Position numbers and translations under genes: made by a program. Below the pieces are notes generated by a model that made no database searches, was not told where the DNA came from, and worked only from the letters and a program-made list of their open reading frames with translations. From JAXMDC01 sp046349035 (GTDB lineage Bacteria; Pseudomonadota; Alphaproteobacteria; Rhizobiales; Kaistiaceae): a DNA stretch of 64,000 bases. Positions within the stretch are counted from its first letter, which is position 1. Each line of letters opens with the position of its first letter. The stretch lies in contig JAXMDC010000006.1 of NCBI GenBank assembly GCA_046349035.1, forward strand, positions 1 to 64,000. The letters run 5' to 3'. Below, one piece after another: positions 15,879 through 23,558 of the stretch.

Positions 15879-18394
15879 CCCCAGCCCTGCAGTCGAAGCG
15901 CCAGGCGGCGCGCCACGGCAATCCATCCGCCGGCGACCACCGCCGTGGCCGCGGCTGCGAGCAGCAGGCCGGGCGGCGGCAGCGCCACCGAGAAGGTGGC
16001 GGCAAAGGGCGGCACGACCAGGATCAGCGCGAAGATCGCCGCCGCGACGAGGGCGATCGCCCAGAACGCGGCGTGGCGGCTGTCGAACGCCGCCGTGCCG
16101 GGCTCCACCGCCTCGGCGTAGGCGAGGACCAGATTGCCGCCGATCAGCGTGACCAGCGCCGCGCCGCGCGCGATGGTGACCTCGGTGCCGCCGGCGAGCG
16201 CCAATACATAGAGGCCGGCCGAGGCGATCAGCACGCCGCCGCCGAGCGCGGCAGCGAGCACGATATCGGCAATGCCGAACAGCCCCTCCTTGGCGCGCCG
16301 CGGCGGCCGGTTCATCGCCTCCGGGCTGTCCGGCTCGGCCTCGAACACCAGCGAGCAGATCGGATCGATGATGAGTTCGAGGAAAACCACGTGCACCGGC
16401 AGCAGCACCGGCGGTAGGCCGAACAGCAGCGGCAGCAGCGCGAGGCCGGCGATCGGCACGTGGATGGCGGTGATGTAGGTGAGCGCCTTCCTGAGATTGG
16501 CGAAGATGCGCCGGCCGAGGCGAATGCCGCCGACGATCGAAGCGAAGCGGTCGTCGAGGAGCACGATGTCGGCCGCCTCGCGCGCGACGTCGGTGCCGCG
16601 CTGTCCCATGGCGATGCCGACATGCGCCGCCCGCAGCGCCGGCGCGTCGTTGACGCCGTCGCCGGTCATCGCGACGATTTCGCCGCGCTCCTTGAGCGCC
16701 GTCACCAGCGCCAGCTTCTGCTCCGGCATGATGCGGGCAAAGACGCGGATATCGTCGAGCTTGGCTCCGAGCCCGATCGGGCCCGATCGTGGCAATTCGC
16801 TGCCGCTGACCACGGTGGCGCCGCCGTCGAGACCGGCCGCCGCCGCGGTCGCCCGGGCCGTTGCCGGGTAGTCGCCGGTCACCATGACCACGCGGATGCC
16901 GGCATGCGCCGCCTCGCCGATCGCCGTCGCCACGTCGCCGCGGATCGGATCCTCGAAGGCCAGCAGCCCGAGGAAGGCGAACGGCAACGTGTCGAGGGCG
17001 TCGCTGGGCTGCCCCGGCGGCTCGGTGCAGAGCCCGCAGCCGAGAACGCGAAGGCCCTTGCCGGCAAGCTCGGTGACGGCGGCGCGCGCCACGCCTTCCG
17101 CCCGCTCGGTCAGATGCGCCAAGCGAAAGATCGCCTCCGGAGCGCCCTTGGCCGCGTAGACGAGTTCGCCCGACGCCAGCCGCCAGCACTGCCCGAAAGC
17201 GAGGAGGCTCGGCGTCAGCGGATAGGTGCAGATCAGTTCGCCTGCCGGCGGCGCGCCGGCCTCGCCGAACGCGGCAAGCACCGCCTTGTCCATCGGGTCG
17301 ACCGGCCGCGGCACCGAGGCAAGGGCCGCCGCCTGGAGGAGAGTAGCGGCTGCACCGTCCCCCCGGACATCGCCGAACCCGGCCTCCGGCTGCCATAGGC
17401 GGCTGAGCCGCATACGGTTCTCGGTGAGTGTCCCGGTCTTGTCGACGCAGAGCACGGTCACCGCGCCGAGCGTCTCGATCGCCGCCGCGCGGCGCACCAG
17501 CACGTTGCGCCGGGCAAGCCGCAGCGAGCCGATGGCGAGGAAGATCGCCAGCACCATCGGGAATTCTTCCGGCAGCATCGCGATCGCCAGCGCGATGCCG
17601 GAGAGGAGCCCGTCGGTCCAATCGTGCCGCAGCAAGCCGTAGAGCACGACCACGCCGACGCAGAAGCCGATGGCGAGGACGGCGAGAACGCGCACCAGGC
17701 GGGCCGTGGCCTTCTGCAGCAGCGTCGGCTCCGGCTGCAGGATCGACAGCGAGGCGCCGATGCGCCCGAGGCGCGTGGCAACACCGGTCCGCGTTACTTC
17801 CGCCACCGCCTGGCCGCGCGTCACCAGCGTCCCCGCGAAGAGGTAAGGCGATCCCTCGCCGCCAGGCTCGGGATCGGCGACTTCGGTGGCGCGGTCGGCC
17901 GGGCGCTTGGCGACCGGCGCCGCCTCGCCGGTCAGCGCCGACTCGTCGACGCTGAGCGCGTCGCCCTCGACCTGCACCGCGTCGGCCGGGACGCGCTGCC
18001 CTTCGCCGATCAGCACCAGATCGCCCGGCACCAGGTCGCGCGCCGCGATCGCCCGATCGCGCCCGCCGCGGATCACCCGGCACATCGGCTGCGCCAGATC
18101 GCGAAGCGCCTCCAGCGCCCGCTCGCTCCGCCTTTCCTGGACGATCACCAGGCCGAGCGACAGGCATGCCCCGCCGGTCATGAACAGCCCCTGGCCGAAG
18201 TCGCCGAGCGCGAGATAGGCCAGCGCCGCGATCACCAGCAACGCGAACATCGGTTCGCGCAGCGTCCGCGCCACGCTGGCGATCAGGTGCCGCCGCGGCG
18301 GCTCCGGCAAGGCGTTCGGGCCGACCTCGGCGAGCCGCCGAGCCGCCTCCGCTTCGTCGAGACCGTGGAGGGGAGTGTCGATCGCGGCGGCCAT
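15845..18394 (-). CDS. Cation-translocating P-type ATPase
   Basis: 849-aa P2-like ion pump of the inner membrane. The N-terminal cation-ATPase domain contains LHGLDEAEAARRLAEVGPNAL. Other motifs are the actuator TGEAAP, phosphorylation motif DKTGTLTEN with Asp318, nucleotide site KGAPEAIF and hinge TGDGVNDAPAL. Ten or so helices are visible, with the C-terminal cation-ATPase block VVFLELIIDPICSLVFEAE. The M4 ion-binding motif reads PEEFP, not PEGLP (Ca) or PIAMP (H), so ion specificity is open. It lies downstream of hsp20 on the same strand and overlaps the 3' end of the CBS-BON gene. Confidence 0.92.
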   Translation of the reverse strand: MAAAIDTPLHGLDEAEAARRLAEVGPNALPEPPRRHLIASVARTLREPMFALLVIAALAYLALGDFGQGLFMTGGACLSLGLVIVQERRSERALEALRDLAQPMCRVIRGGRDRAIAARDLVPGDLVLIGEGQRVPADAVQVEGDALSVDESALTGEAAPVAKRPADRATEVADPEPGGEGSPYLFAGTLVTRGQAVAEVTRTGVATRLGRIGASLSILQPEPTLLQKATARLVRVLAVLAIGFCVGVVVLYGLLRHDWTDGLLSGIALAIAMLPEEFPMVLAIFLAIGSLRLARRNVLVRRAAAIETLGAVTVLCVDKTGTLTENRMRLSRLWQPEAGFGDVRGDGAAATLLQAAALASVPRPVDPMDKAVLAAFGEAGAPPAGELICTYPLTPSLLAFGQCWRLASGELVYAAKGAPEAIFRLAHLTERAEGVARAAVTELAGKGLRVLGCGLCTEPPGQPSDALDTLPFAFLGLLAFEDPIRGDVATAIGEAAHAGIRVVMVTGDYPATARATAAAAGLDGGATVVSGSELPRSGPIGLGAKLDDIRVFARIMPEQKLALVTALKERGEIVAMTGDGVNDAPALRAAHVGIAMGQRGTDVAREAADIVLLDDRFASIVGGIRLGRRIFANLRKALTYITAIHVPIAGLALLPLLFGLPPVLLPVHVVFLELIIDPICSLVFEAEPDSPEAMNRPPRRAKEGLFGIADIVLAAALGGGVLIASAGLYVLALAGGTEVTIARGAALVTLIGGNLVLAYAEAVEPGTAAFDSRHAAFWAIALVAAAIFALILVVPPFAATFSVALPPPGLLLAAAATAVVAGGWIAVARRLALRLQGWGYSRNAGATSR

Positions 18395-18415
18395 GAGGTT
18401 TTGCGGGAAAACGCG

Positions 18416-18445
18416 AAGGGGGCACGCCGGTCGGCGCGCCCCCTT
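18416..18445 (-). terminator. Terminator-like hairpin after hsp20
   Basis: On the minus strand AAGGGGGCGCGCC pairs with GGCGTGCCCCCTT across a GACC loop, with one mismatch. It sits between the hsp20 stop (18469) and the ATPase start (18394). A short T run (GTTTTCC) appears about 10 nt further on, so it may attenuate rather than stop transcription into the ATPase gene. Confidence 0.5.
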
Positions 18446-18468
18446 TCTCTCACATCCGCCTGGCTAGG

Positions 18469-19002
18469 TCAGGCGGCTTTGACCGCGATGGTCTTTTCCG
18501 GCTTCTGCGCTTCCGCCGTCTTCGGCAGGGTGACCGTCAGCACGCCGTTCCTGAAGTTGGCGTCGATCTTGGCGGTGTCGACCCCCTCGGGTACGCGGAA
18601 CGCCCGTTCGAACGCACCGTAGCGCCGTTCGGAGAGGTAATAGTCCTTCTCTTTCTCTTCCTTCTCCTCGCTCTTCTCGCCCTTGATCGACAGCGTGCCG
18701 TTGGCGAGGCTGACGCTGATCGCCTTCTCGTCGAGGCCCGGCAGTTCGGCGGTGATCTCGTAGGCCTTGTCCTTCTCGACGATGTCCACCGCCGGCATCG
18801 CGACGCCGGTGCCGCGTTCGCCGAACGGCGCGAAGTCGAAGGTCGGCAGGCGGGCCGGCCAGTTGAAGAAGCCGCGATCGAAATCGTCGAACAGCCGCTC
18901 CATCTGCCGCCGGAGGCTGCCGAAGCCCGCCGCCCCAGCGGTTTGCGTCGCGGGCGCCTTCGGCGTGTTGTTCACCGCGAGCTTGGTCGCAACATTGCCC
19001 AT
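18469..19002 (-). CDS. Hsp20 / alpha-crystallin small heat-shock protein
   Basis: 177-aa ATP-independent chaperone of the cytoplasm. The alpha-crystallin domain runs from about residue 70 (PAVDIVEKDKAYEITAELPG) through ISVSLANGTLSIKGEK to FRNGVLTVTLPKTAEAQKPE, ending in the usual I-x-V-like tail (KTIAVKAA). A charged loop EEKEEKEKDYYLSERRYG is in the middle. The N-terminus has the LFDDFDRGFFNWP segment of proteobacterial Hsp20. It is divergent from the PRPP synthetase gene across the FNR box at 19102. Confidence 0.93.
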   Translation of the reverse strand: MGNVATKLAVNNTPKAPATQTAGAAGFGSLRRQMERLFDDFDRGFFNWPARLPTFDFAPFGERGTGVAMPAVDIVEKDKAYEITAELPGLDEKAISVSLANGTLSIKGEKSEEKEEKEKDYYLSERRYGAFERAFRVPEGVDTAKIDANFRNGVLTVTLPKTAEAQKPEKTIAVKAA

Positions 19003-19101
19003 GACCTAGTCTCCTCAACAGTGATTGATACCGGCGCGGGCGGCTTGGCCGCGCGCATGCGCCGACTGGGTTTTGTCTAGCTCCACCGCCCTCGGCGAGC
19101 C

Positions 19102-19115
19102 TTGACGCAGGTCAA
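19102..19115. promoter_or_regulatory. FNR/FixK-type box between hsp20 and PRPP synthetase
   Basis: TTGACGCAGGTCAA is identical over all 14 bp to the box at 14729. It is about 106 bp from the hsp20 start and 98 bp from the GTG of the PRPP synthetase gene, so it may serve both directions. Confidence 0.7.
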
Positions 19116-19205
19116 GCTTGACGCTCTGACATCGGTTAGAGAGGCAGCGAACCGCCGCCGGGGGAGCCCGATCTGACCCGAAATCCGCGCGTCTCCACCC
19201 AGCGC

Positions 19206-20090
19206 GTGCTGTACCCGCTCTTCGCCGGCGAGCGGCTCGCCCTGCGCGTTGCCGAGCGGTGCGGCGCTGCCCTCGGCCGCATCGAGACCCGCCGCTTCCC
19301 CGACGGCGAGACCTATCTGCGCTACGCCGACGATCCCGCCGGCCGCGACGTCGTCATCCTCGCCCAACTGGATCGCCCCGATCCCAAGCTCTTCCCGCTC
19401 GCCCTGGCGCTGGCGACGGCGCGCGAACTCGGCGCCCGGCGGGTCGGCCTCGTCGCGCCATACCTCCCGTATCTCCGTCAGGACAAGCGCTTCCATCCCG
19501 GCGAAGCGGTCAGCGCCGCACACGCCCTCCGGTTCCTCGCCGGCGGCGCCGACTGGCTGGTGACGGTCGACCCGCATCTCCATCGCATCAAGGACCTCGC
19601 CGACGTCGCCGCCATTCCCGCCACCGTCGCCCACGCCGCTCCGGCACTCGCCGCCTGGATCGCCGCCGACGTCCGCGACCCGCTGCTGATCGGGCCGGAT
19701 TCGGAGAGCGCGCAATGGGTCGAGGAGGTGGCCCGCGACGCCGGCGCGCCCTATCGCGTGCTGCGGAAGCGCCGCCTCGGCGATCGCTCGGTCACCCTCC
19801 GCCTGCCGTCGCTGCGCGGCCTGACCGGCCGCACGCCGGTCCTCGTCGACGATATCGTCTCCAGCGGCGCGACCATGCTCGCCGCCGCCGCCAGGCTTGC
19901 CGACCTCGGCATGGCCGCCCCGGTGGTCGTCGCCGTCCACGCCCTCTTCGCCCGCGGCGCCTACGCTGCCCTGTCGCGCGTGGCGCGCGCCGTCGTCACC
20001 GCCAACACCGTCCGCCACCGCTCCAATCGCATCGACGTCGCTCCGGCGCTTGCCGCCGCCGTCAACGCCCATCTCGCCGGAGACGCATGA
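19206..20090 (+). CDS. prs: Ribose-phosphate pyrophosphokinase
   Basis: Makes PRPP from ribose 5-phosphate and ATP. 294 aa from a GTG at 19206. The N-terminal half shows RRFPDGETYLRY and PYLPYLRQDKRFHPGEAVSA; the VTVDPHLHRI segment matches the metal-binding flag region. The PRPP loop is LVDDIVSSGATMLAAA. It is somewhat shorter than housekeeping Prs (about 310 aa) and divergent, as in the stress-linked second copies found beside beta-CASP genes. GGGGAG lies about 40 bp before the GTG, so an upstream non-ATG start (CTG at 19173) cannot be excluded. The stop overlaps the ATG of the next gene. Confidence 0.9.
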   Translation: MLYPLFAGERLALRVAERCGAALGRIETRRFPDGETYLRYADDPAGRDVVILAQLDRPDPKLFPLALALATARELGARRVGLVAPYLPYLRQDKRFHPGEAVSAAHALRFLAGGADWLVTVDPHLHRIKDLADVAAIPATVAHAAPALAAWIAADVRDPLLIGPDSESAQWVEEVARDAGAPYRVLRKRRLGDRSVTLRLPSLRGLTGRTPVLVDDIVSSGATMLAAAARLADLGMAAPVVVAVHALFARGAYAALSRVARAVVTANTVRHRSNRIDVAPALAAAVNAHLAGDA

Positions 20091-21445
20091 CCCTCAACCT
20101 CTCCTTCCTCGGCGGCGCCGGAACGGTTGCCGGTTCGCGCTACCTCCTGGAACGGAACGGCGACGCCATCCTGGTCGATGTCGGCCTCTTCCAGGGGCTG
20201 AAACAGCACCGCCTGCGCAACTGGGCGCGCTTTCAGAAGCCGCCGGCTGATATCGGCGCCGTCGTCCTCACCCACGCCCATATCGACCACTCCGGCTACC
20301 TGCCCGCTCTCGTCCGCGACGGCTTCGCCGGTCCGGTCTACGGCTCGGCGGCCACCGTCGACCTCTGCGGCATCCTCCTCCCCGACGCCGCGATGTTGCA
20401 GGAGCAGGACGCCGCCTTCGCCAACCGCCACGGCTTCTCCAAGCACAAGCCGGCGCTGCCGCTCTACACCACCGCCGACGCCGAGGTGGCGCTGAAGCGC
20501 CTGCGGCGCATGCCCTTCGCCAAGCCGGTCAAGCTTCCCGGCGGCGCGGAGATTACCCTCCGCCGGGCTGGCCACATCCTCGGCGCCGCCAGCGTCGAGT
20601 GCCGTTGGGAAGGCACCACCGTCGTCTTCTCCGGCGACCTCGGCCGCCCCAGCGACCCGATCATGCTGCCGCCGGAGCCGGTCGCGGCGGCGGACTACCT
20701 GTTGGTCGAATCGACCTATGGCAACCGGCGCCACGCCGCGGTCGATCCGACCGAACTGCTCGCCGCCGTGGTGACCGCCACCACGCAGCGGGGCGGCACG
20801 CTGCTGATCCCCGCCTTCGCCGTCGGCCGCGCCCAGACGCTCCTCTACTATCTCGGCCGCCTCGCCCGCGCCGGGCGGCTCGCCGTTCCCGTCTACCTCG
20901 ACAGCCCGATGGCGATCGATGCCGCCGCCCTTCTCGCCGCCCATCCCGACGATCACCGCCTGACGCCGGCCGAGTGCCGGGATCTCGCCGCCGTCGCGCG
21001 CTATGTCCGCGACCCCGAGGGATCGAAGGCGCTCACCGCCGATCCCGCCCCCAAGGTCATCATCTCGGCGAGCGGCATGGCGACCGGCGGCCGCGTCCTC
21101 CACCACCTCAAGCGCTACGCGCCCGATCCCAAGAGCACCGTCCTCTTCGCCGGCTTCCAGGCCGCCGGCACGCGCGGCGAGGCGATGGTCTCCGGCGCCA
21201 CCGAGATCAAGATCCACGGCGAATACGTGCCGGTCCGCGCCGAGGTGAAGAACCTTTCCGAGCTTTCCGCCCACGCCGATGCCGACGAGGTGATGGCCTG
21301 GCTGAAGGCGTTCCGCCGGCCGCCGAAGCGCACCTTCGTCGTGCATGGCGAGCCGGTCGCCGCCGACATCTTGCGCCACCGCATCGAGGAGGAACTCGGC
21401 TGGGCGGCCGAAGTGCCGGAGCATTTGAGCACGGTGTTGCTTTAG
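20087..21445 (+). CDS. Beta-CASP metallo-beta-lactamase-fold nuclease
   Basis: 452-aa cytoplasmic RNA-processing type enzyme. MBL motif 2 is THAHIDHSG (two-zinc site), with motif 3 in RAGHILGAAS and motif 4 in FSGDLGR. The beta-CASP block has motif A in VESTYGNR, motif B in SAHADADE and motif C in FVVHGEP; Val before His at motif C is the hallmark of RNA-acting members. ATGA overlap with prs shows tight translational coupling. It resembles bacterial CPSF73-like exonucleases. The RNA target is unknown. A longer frame open upstream through prs is spurious. Confidence 0.92.
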   Translation: MTLNLSFLGGAGTVAGSRYLLERNGDAILVDVGLFQGLKQHRLRNWARFQKPPADIGAVVLTHAHIDHSGYLPALVRDGFAGPVYGSAATVDLCGILLPDAAMLQEQDAAFANRHGFSKHKPALPLYTTADAEVALKRLRRMPFAKPVKLPGGAEITLRRAGHILGAASVECRWEGTTVVFSGDLGRPSDPIMLPPEPVAAADYLLVESTYGNRRHAAVDPTELLAAVVTATTQRGGTLLIPAFAVGRAQTLLYYLGRLARAGRLAVPVYLDSPMAIDAAALLAAHPDDHRLTPAECRDLAAVARYVRDPEGSKALTADPAPKVIISASGMATGGRVLHHLKRYAPDPKSTVLFAGFQAAGTRGEAMVSGATEIKIHGEYVPVRAEVKNLSELSAHADADEVMAWLKAFRRPPKRTFVVHGEPVAADILRHRIEEELGWAAEVPEHLSTVLL

Positions 21446-21460
21446 CCAAGCCCGAGGCGT

Positions 21461-21474
21461 TTGATCGAAATCAG
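21461..21474 (+). promoter_or_regulatory. FNR/FixK-type box upstream of host-attachment-like gene
   Basis: TTGATCGAAATCAG differs from TTGAT-N4-ATCAA only in the last base. It is centred about 65 bp upstream of the ATG at 21533, matching the short-distance class of boxes in the window. Confidence 0.6.
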
Positions 21475-21532
21475 CGCTTCGGCGTTGGTCCGCGCGACTA
21501 TGTAAGCAAGGCGCATCCGAAGGAGCCCGAGA

Positions 21533-21988
21533 ATGTCTGCTGTGAAGATTCCCCATGACGCCTGGGTTCTCGTCGCCGACGGCGAGAAGGCGATGGTGTT
21601 CCGCAACGAGGGCGACGAGCGCTTCCCCAACCTCAAGGTCGAGCAGCGCTTCGAGCAGGCGCTGCCGTCGACCCGGGCGCAGGGCGCCGATCGCCCCGGC
21701 CGGGTGCACGAGTCGGTCGGCGAGCGGCGCAGCTCCGTCGAGGCCACCGACTGGCACCGCCTGGAGAAGGTGAGCTTCGCCAAGACCATCGCCGAGGCCC
21801 TCTACCGCTCCGCCCACGCCAAGGCGTTCTCGGCGCTGGTGGTGGTTGCTCCGCCCCTGACCCTGCACAGCCTCCGCGAGGCCCTCCATGCCGAGGTGAA
21901 GAAGCTGGTGGTGGCGGAGATCAACAAGACGCTCACCCAGCACCCGGTCTACGAGATCGAGAGCATTCTCACCGGCCAGCGCGTCTAG
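21533..21988 (+). CDS. Host attachment protein family
   Basis: 151 aa, cytoplasmic. The pattern WVLVADGEKAMVFRNEGDER, then RQ-rich middle (ADRPGRVHESVGERRSSVEATDWHR) and KTIAEALYRSAHAKAFSALVVVAPP identify the bacterial 'required for attachment to host cells' family (archaeal eRF1-like fold, baeRF). The name comes from an Agrobacterium phenotype; the biochemical role is unknown, and the fold suggests ribosome or RNA binding. It is preceded by an FNR-type box and lies after the beta-CASP gene. Confidence 0.87.
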   Translation: MSAVKIPHDAWVLVADGEKAMVFRNEGDERFPNLKVEQRFEQALPSTRAQGADRPGRVHESVGERRSSVEATDWHRLEKVSFAKTIAEALYRSAHAKAFSALVVVAPPLTLHSLREALHAEVKKLVVAEINKTLTQHPVYEIESILTGQRV

Positions 21989-22030
21989 CGCCTTCGCTCG
22001 GCTGGCCAAGCGCCGGTTTCCACGCGATAC

Positions 22031-22051
22031 TCTCCCCTTAACGGGGGGGAG
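22031..22051 (+). promoter_or_regulatory. Hairpin covering the Shine-Dalgarno of the next gene
   Basis: CTCCCC (22032-22037) can pair with the G-run GGGGGGAG just upstream of the GTG at 22057. The G-rich arm is also the only ribosome-binding sequence for that gene. It could be a weak terminator of the previous gene or a translational lock; sequence alone does not decide. Confidence 0.35.
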
Positions 22052-22056
22052 CGATC

Positions 22057-22785
22057 GTGTGCTGGAGCATTGGCGCGTCGGCGGCGTTGACCGTCGGTGG
22101 ACTGAGCGTTGCCGCCTATAGCCGGCGCCGCGGCGACAAGCCGGCGATCTGGGCGACCCTCGTCTATTTCTGCGCGATGGAGGGGCTGCAGGCGGTCACC
22201 TACCTCGTCATCGACCTCTGCGCGCCGACCAACCAGTTCCTCACCGTGCTGGCCTATGTCCACATCGCCTTCCAGCCGGTGTTCATCAACTTCATCTCGA
22301 TGACCTTCATCCCCGACGGCGTGCGGACGCGCATCCAGCCGGTGGTCTATGCCCTGTCCTTCGCCTCGGCGGCGGTGATCCTGCTGCAGCTGGCGCCGTT
22401 CGCCTGGTCGCCCGATTGCGAGATCGGCCGCGTCCTCTGCGGCAAGGCGCTCTGCGCGGTCTCCGGCAGCTGGCACATCGGCTGGACCGTGCCCTACCAC
22501 ACCCTCGGCCTGCCGATGGATTTCCCGACCTATATCGTCATGGGGTTCGTCGTGCCGGTGCTCTACGGCTCCTGGCGCTTTACCCTCTTCCACTTCGTCA
22601 CCGGCCCCTTCGCCGCCGCGCTGACGACGCGCAACCCCAACGAATGGCCGGCGGTGTGGTGCCTCTTCTCGGTGGCGCTGATCCTCATCGCGCTCCTCGG
22701 GCCGCTCCGCCGCTGGTTCATGGTGACGAGATGGTTCTGGCCGCCCGACTTCGCCGTCAAGCCCGCCGTCGCTCCGCCGATCTGA
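22057..22785 (+). CDS. Seven-helix membrane protein (DUF5765-like)
   Basis: 242 aa beginning MCWSIGASAALTVGGLSVAA (GTG start). It has about seven transmembrane segments, including TLVYFCAMEGLQAVTYLVID, VYALSFASAAVILLQLAPF and LFSVALILIALLGPL. Conserved-looking polar features are CAMEGLQ, the loop PDCEIGRVLCGKALCAVSGSWHIGW with three Cys, and WRFTLFHFVTGP. This fits the uncharacterised DUF5765 family as I remember it. No enzymatic motif is evident. The spacer after it is repeat-rich. Confidence 0.8.
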   Translation: MCWSIGASAALTVGGLSVAAYSRRRGDKPAIWATLVYFCAMEGLQAVTYLVIDLCAPTNQFLTVLAYVHIAFQPVFINFISMTFIPDGVRTRIQPVVYALSFASAAVILLQLAPFAWSPDCEIGRVLCGKALCAVSGSWHIGWTVPYHTLGLPMDFPTYIVMGFVVPVLYGSWRFTLFHFVTGPFAAALTTRNPNEWPAVWCLFSVALILIALLGPLRRWFMVTRWFWPPDFAVKPAVAPPI

Positions 22786-22795
22786 CGCCCGGCCG

Positions 22796-23004
22796 GTAGC
22801 GGCGGTAGCGGCAGTAGCGGATCGTTGGGAAAGCCACACAGACCCCGCCGCCTTGCCTGGTAGCGGCGGTAGCGGATGTAGCGGCTGCTATGGGAAAGGG
22901 ACGCAGGCCGGTCCTGTCGCGGCTGTCGCGGCTGTCGCGGACAATAGGGGAAGCCACCCGACCCACGCCCTTGCCTGGTAGCGGATGTAGCGGCTGTAGC
23001 GGAT
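22796..23004 (+). repeat. Four modules of triple 9-bp repeats, forward orientation
   Basis: Four blocks of exactly three head-to-tail 9-mers of consensus GTAGCGGNN (third block GTCGCGGNN) start at 22796, 22860, 22916 and 22978. They are separated by spacers of 29-37 bp that share pieces such as TTGG-AAGCCAC-CAGACC and TTGCCTG. The periods are 64, 56 and 62 bp. No gene is seen here; open frames across it translate to low-complexity IRY, SRL or SGC repeats. Confidence 0.8.
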
Positions 23005-23040
23005 CGTTGGCCAAGCCACGCAGACCGGCCGCGCGACGAC

Positions 23041-23240
23041 CCCCGGTTCCTCCCCCGCGGAGCGGGGAGGGGACCGCCGAAGGCGGTGGAGGGGGCGAGG
23101 GCAGGGGCGCGAGGTGCCGCCCGCAGCGTGTAATTTCGCGACGGCGCGCCGTCGCGCTTTGACAACAATTGCCGCGCGGCACCCGCCCCTACCACCGCTT
23201 CGCGGTCCCCCTCCCCCGCAGGGCGGGGGAGGAACCGAAC
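23041..23240. repeat. Inverted-repeat element (MITE-like), copy 1
   Basis: The left arm GTTCCTCCCCCGC...GGGGACCGCCGAAGGCGGTGG and the right arm, whose reverse complement begins GGTTCCTCCCCCGCCC and ends in GCGAAGCGGTGG, form a long imperfect inverted repeat. The centre holds a perfect 20-bp palindrome, CGCGACGGCGCGCCGTCGCG, at 23137-23156. It has no coding potential. A related element lies at 59861-60120. Confidence 0.7.
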
Positions 23241-23279
23241 CGGCCCGGGATGCTCCGTCCCTCTGCCTTTCCCATAGCA

Positions 23280-23469
23280 TCCGCTACATCCGCTACATCC
23301 GCTACAAGTCGGCATATCGGCCAGCACCGGCGTCCGGGTGCCATACCCGAAGGAATTGCGACATCCGCGACATCCGCGACAAGCCCGGGGGTGCTAAGGG
23401 TCCGTGCCCCCGTCTGGGTCCCATTCCCAAATAATCCGCTACCAGTGCTACCTCCGCTACCGCCGCTAC
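23280..23469 (-). repeat. Three modules of 9-bp repeats, reverse orientation
   Basis: Blocks at 23280-23306 (ATCCGCTAC three times), 23354-23380 (ATCCGCGAC type) and 23434-23469 (ATCCGCTAC with three degenerate units) are the reverse complement of the motif at 22796-23004. The spacer CTTTCCCATAGC before the first block is the reverse complement of the spacer after the second forward block. Together with the forward array it makes a roughly 670-bp mirrored arrangement around the palindromic element. The rest of 22786-23558 shows no gene. Confidence 0.75.
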
Positions 23470-23558
23470 CACGCTCCGGCTGGATAGGCCGACGGCGCCC
23501 GGCTAAGCTCGGCGTCCGCGGCGGGCCCCGCCTTGAGTTGCGTGTTGTGAGGATGAAA

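Noticed and set aside
14739..18425. Minus-strand open frame of 1228 codons
   Set aside because: It lies in the wrong frame over the P-type ATPase and runs into the CBS-BON and cytochrome genes; the ATPase frame has all conserved motifs.
2814..21445. Archaeal-type AMP pathway with RuBisCO
   Set aside because: No RuBisCO or ribose-1,5-bisphosphate isomerase gene is present in the window, so only the looser turnover hypothesis is kept.
19961..22009. Minus-strand open frame of 682 codons
   Set aside because: It is antisense to the PRPP synthetase, beta-CASP and host-attachment-like genes, all of which show clear motifs on the plus strand.
22563..23327. Proteins with SGC, IRY or SAT repeats encoded in the 22.6-23.5 kb region
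   Set aside because: They are translations of the 9-bp repeats in several frames on both strands, without RBS or domain; the region is better read as non-coding repeats.
22796..23469. CRISPR array
   Set aside because: The 9-bp units are tandem in threes with related spacers rather than 25-37 bp repeats with unique spacers, and no cas gene is in the window.
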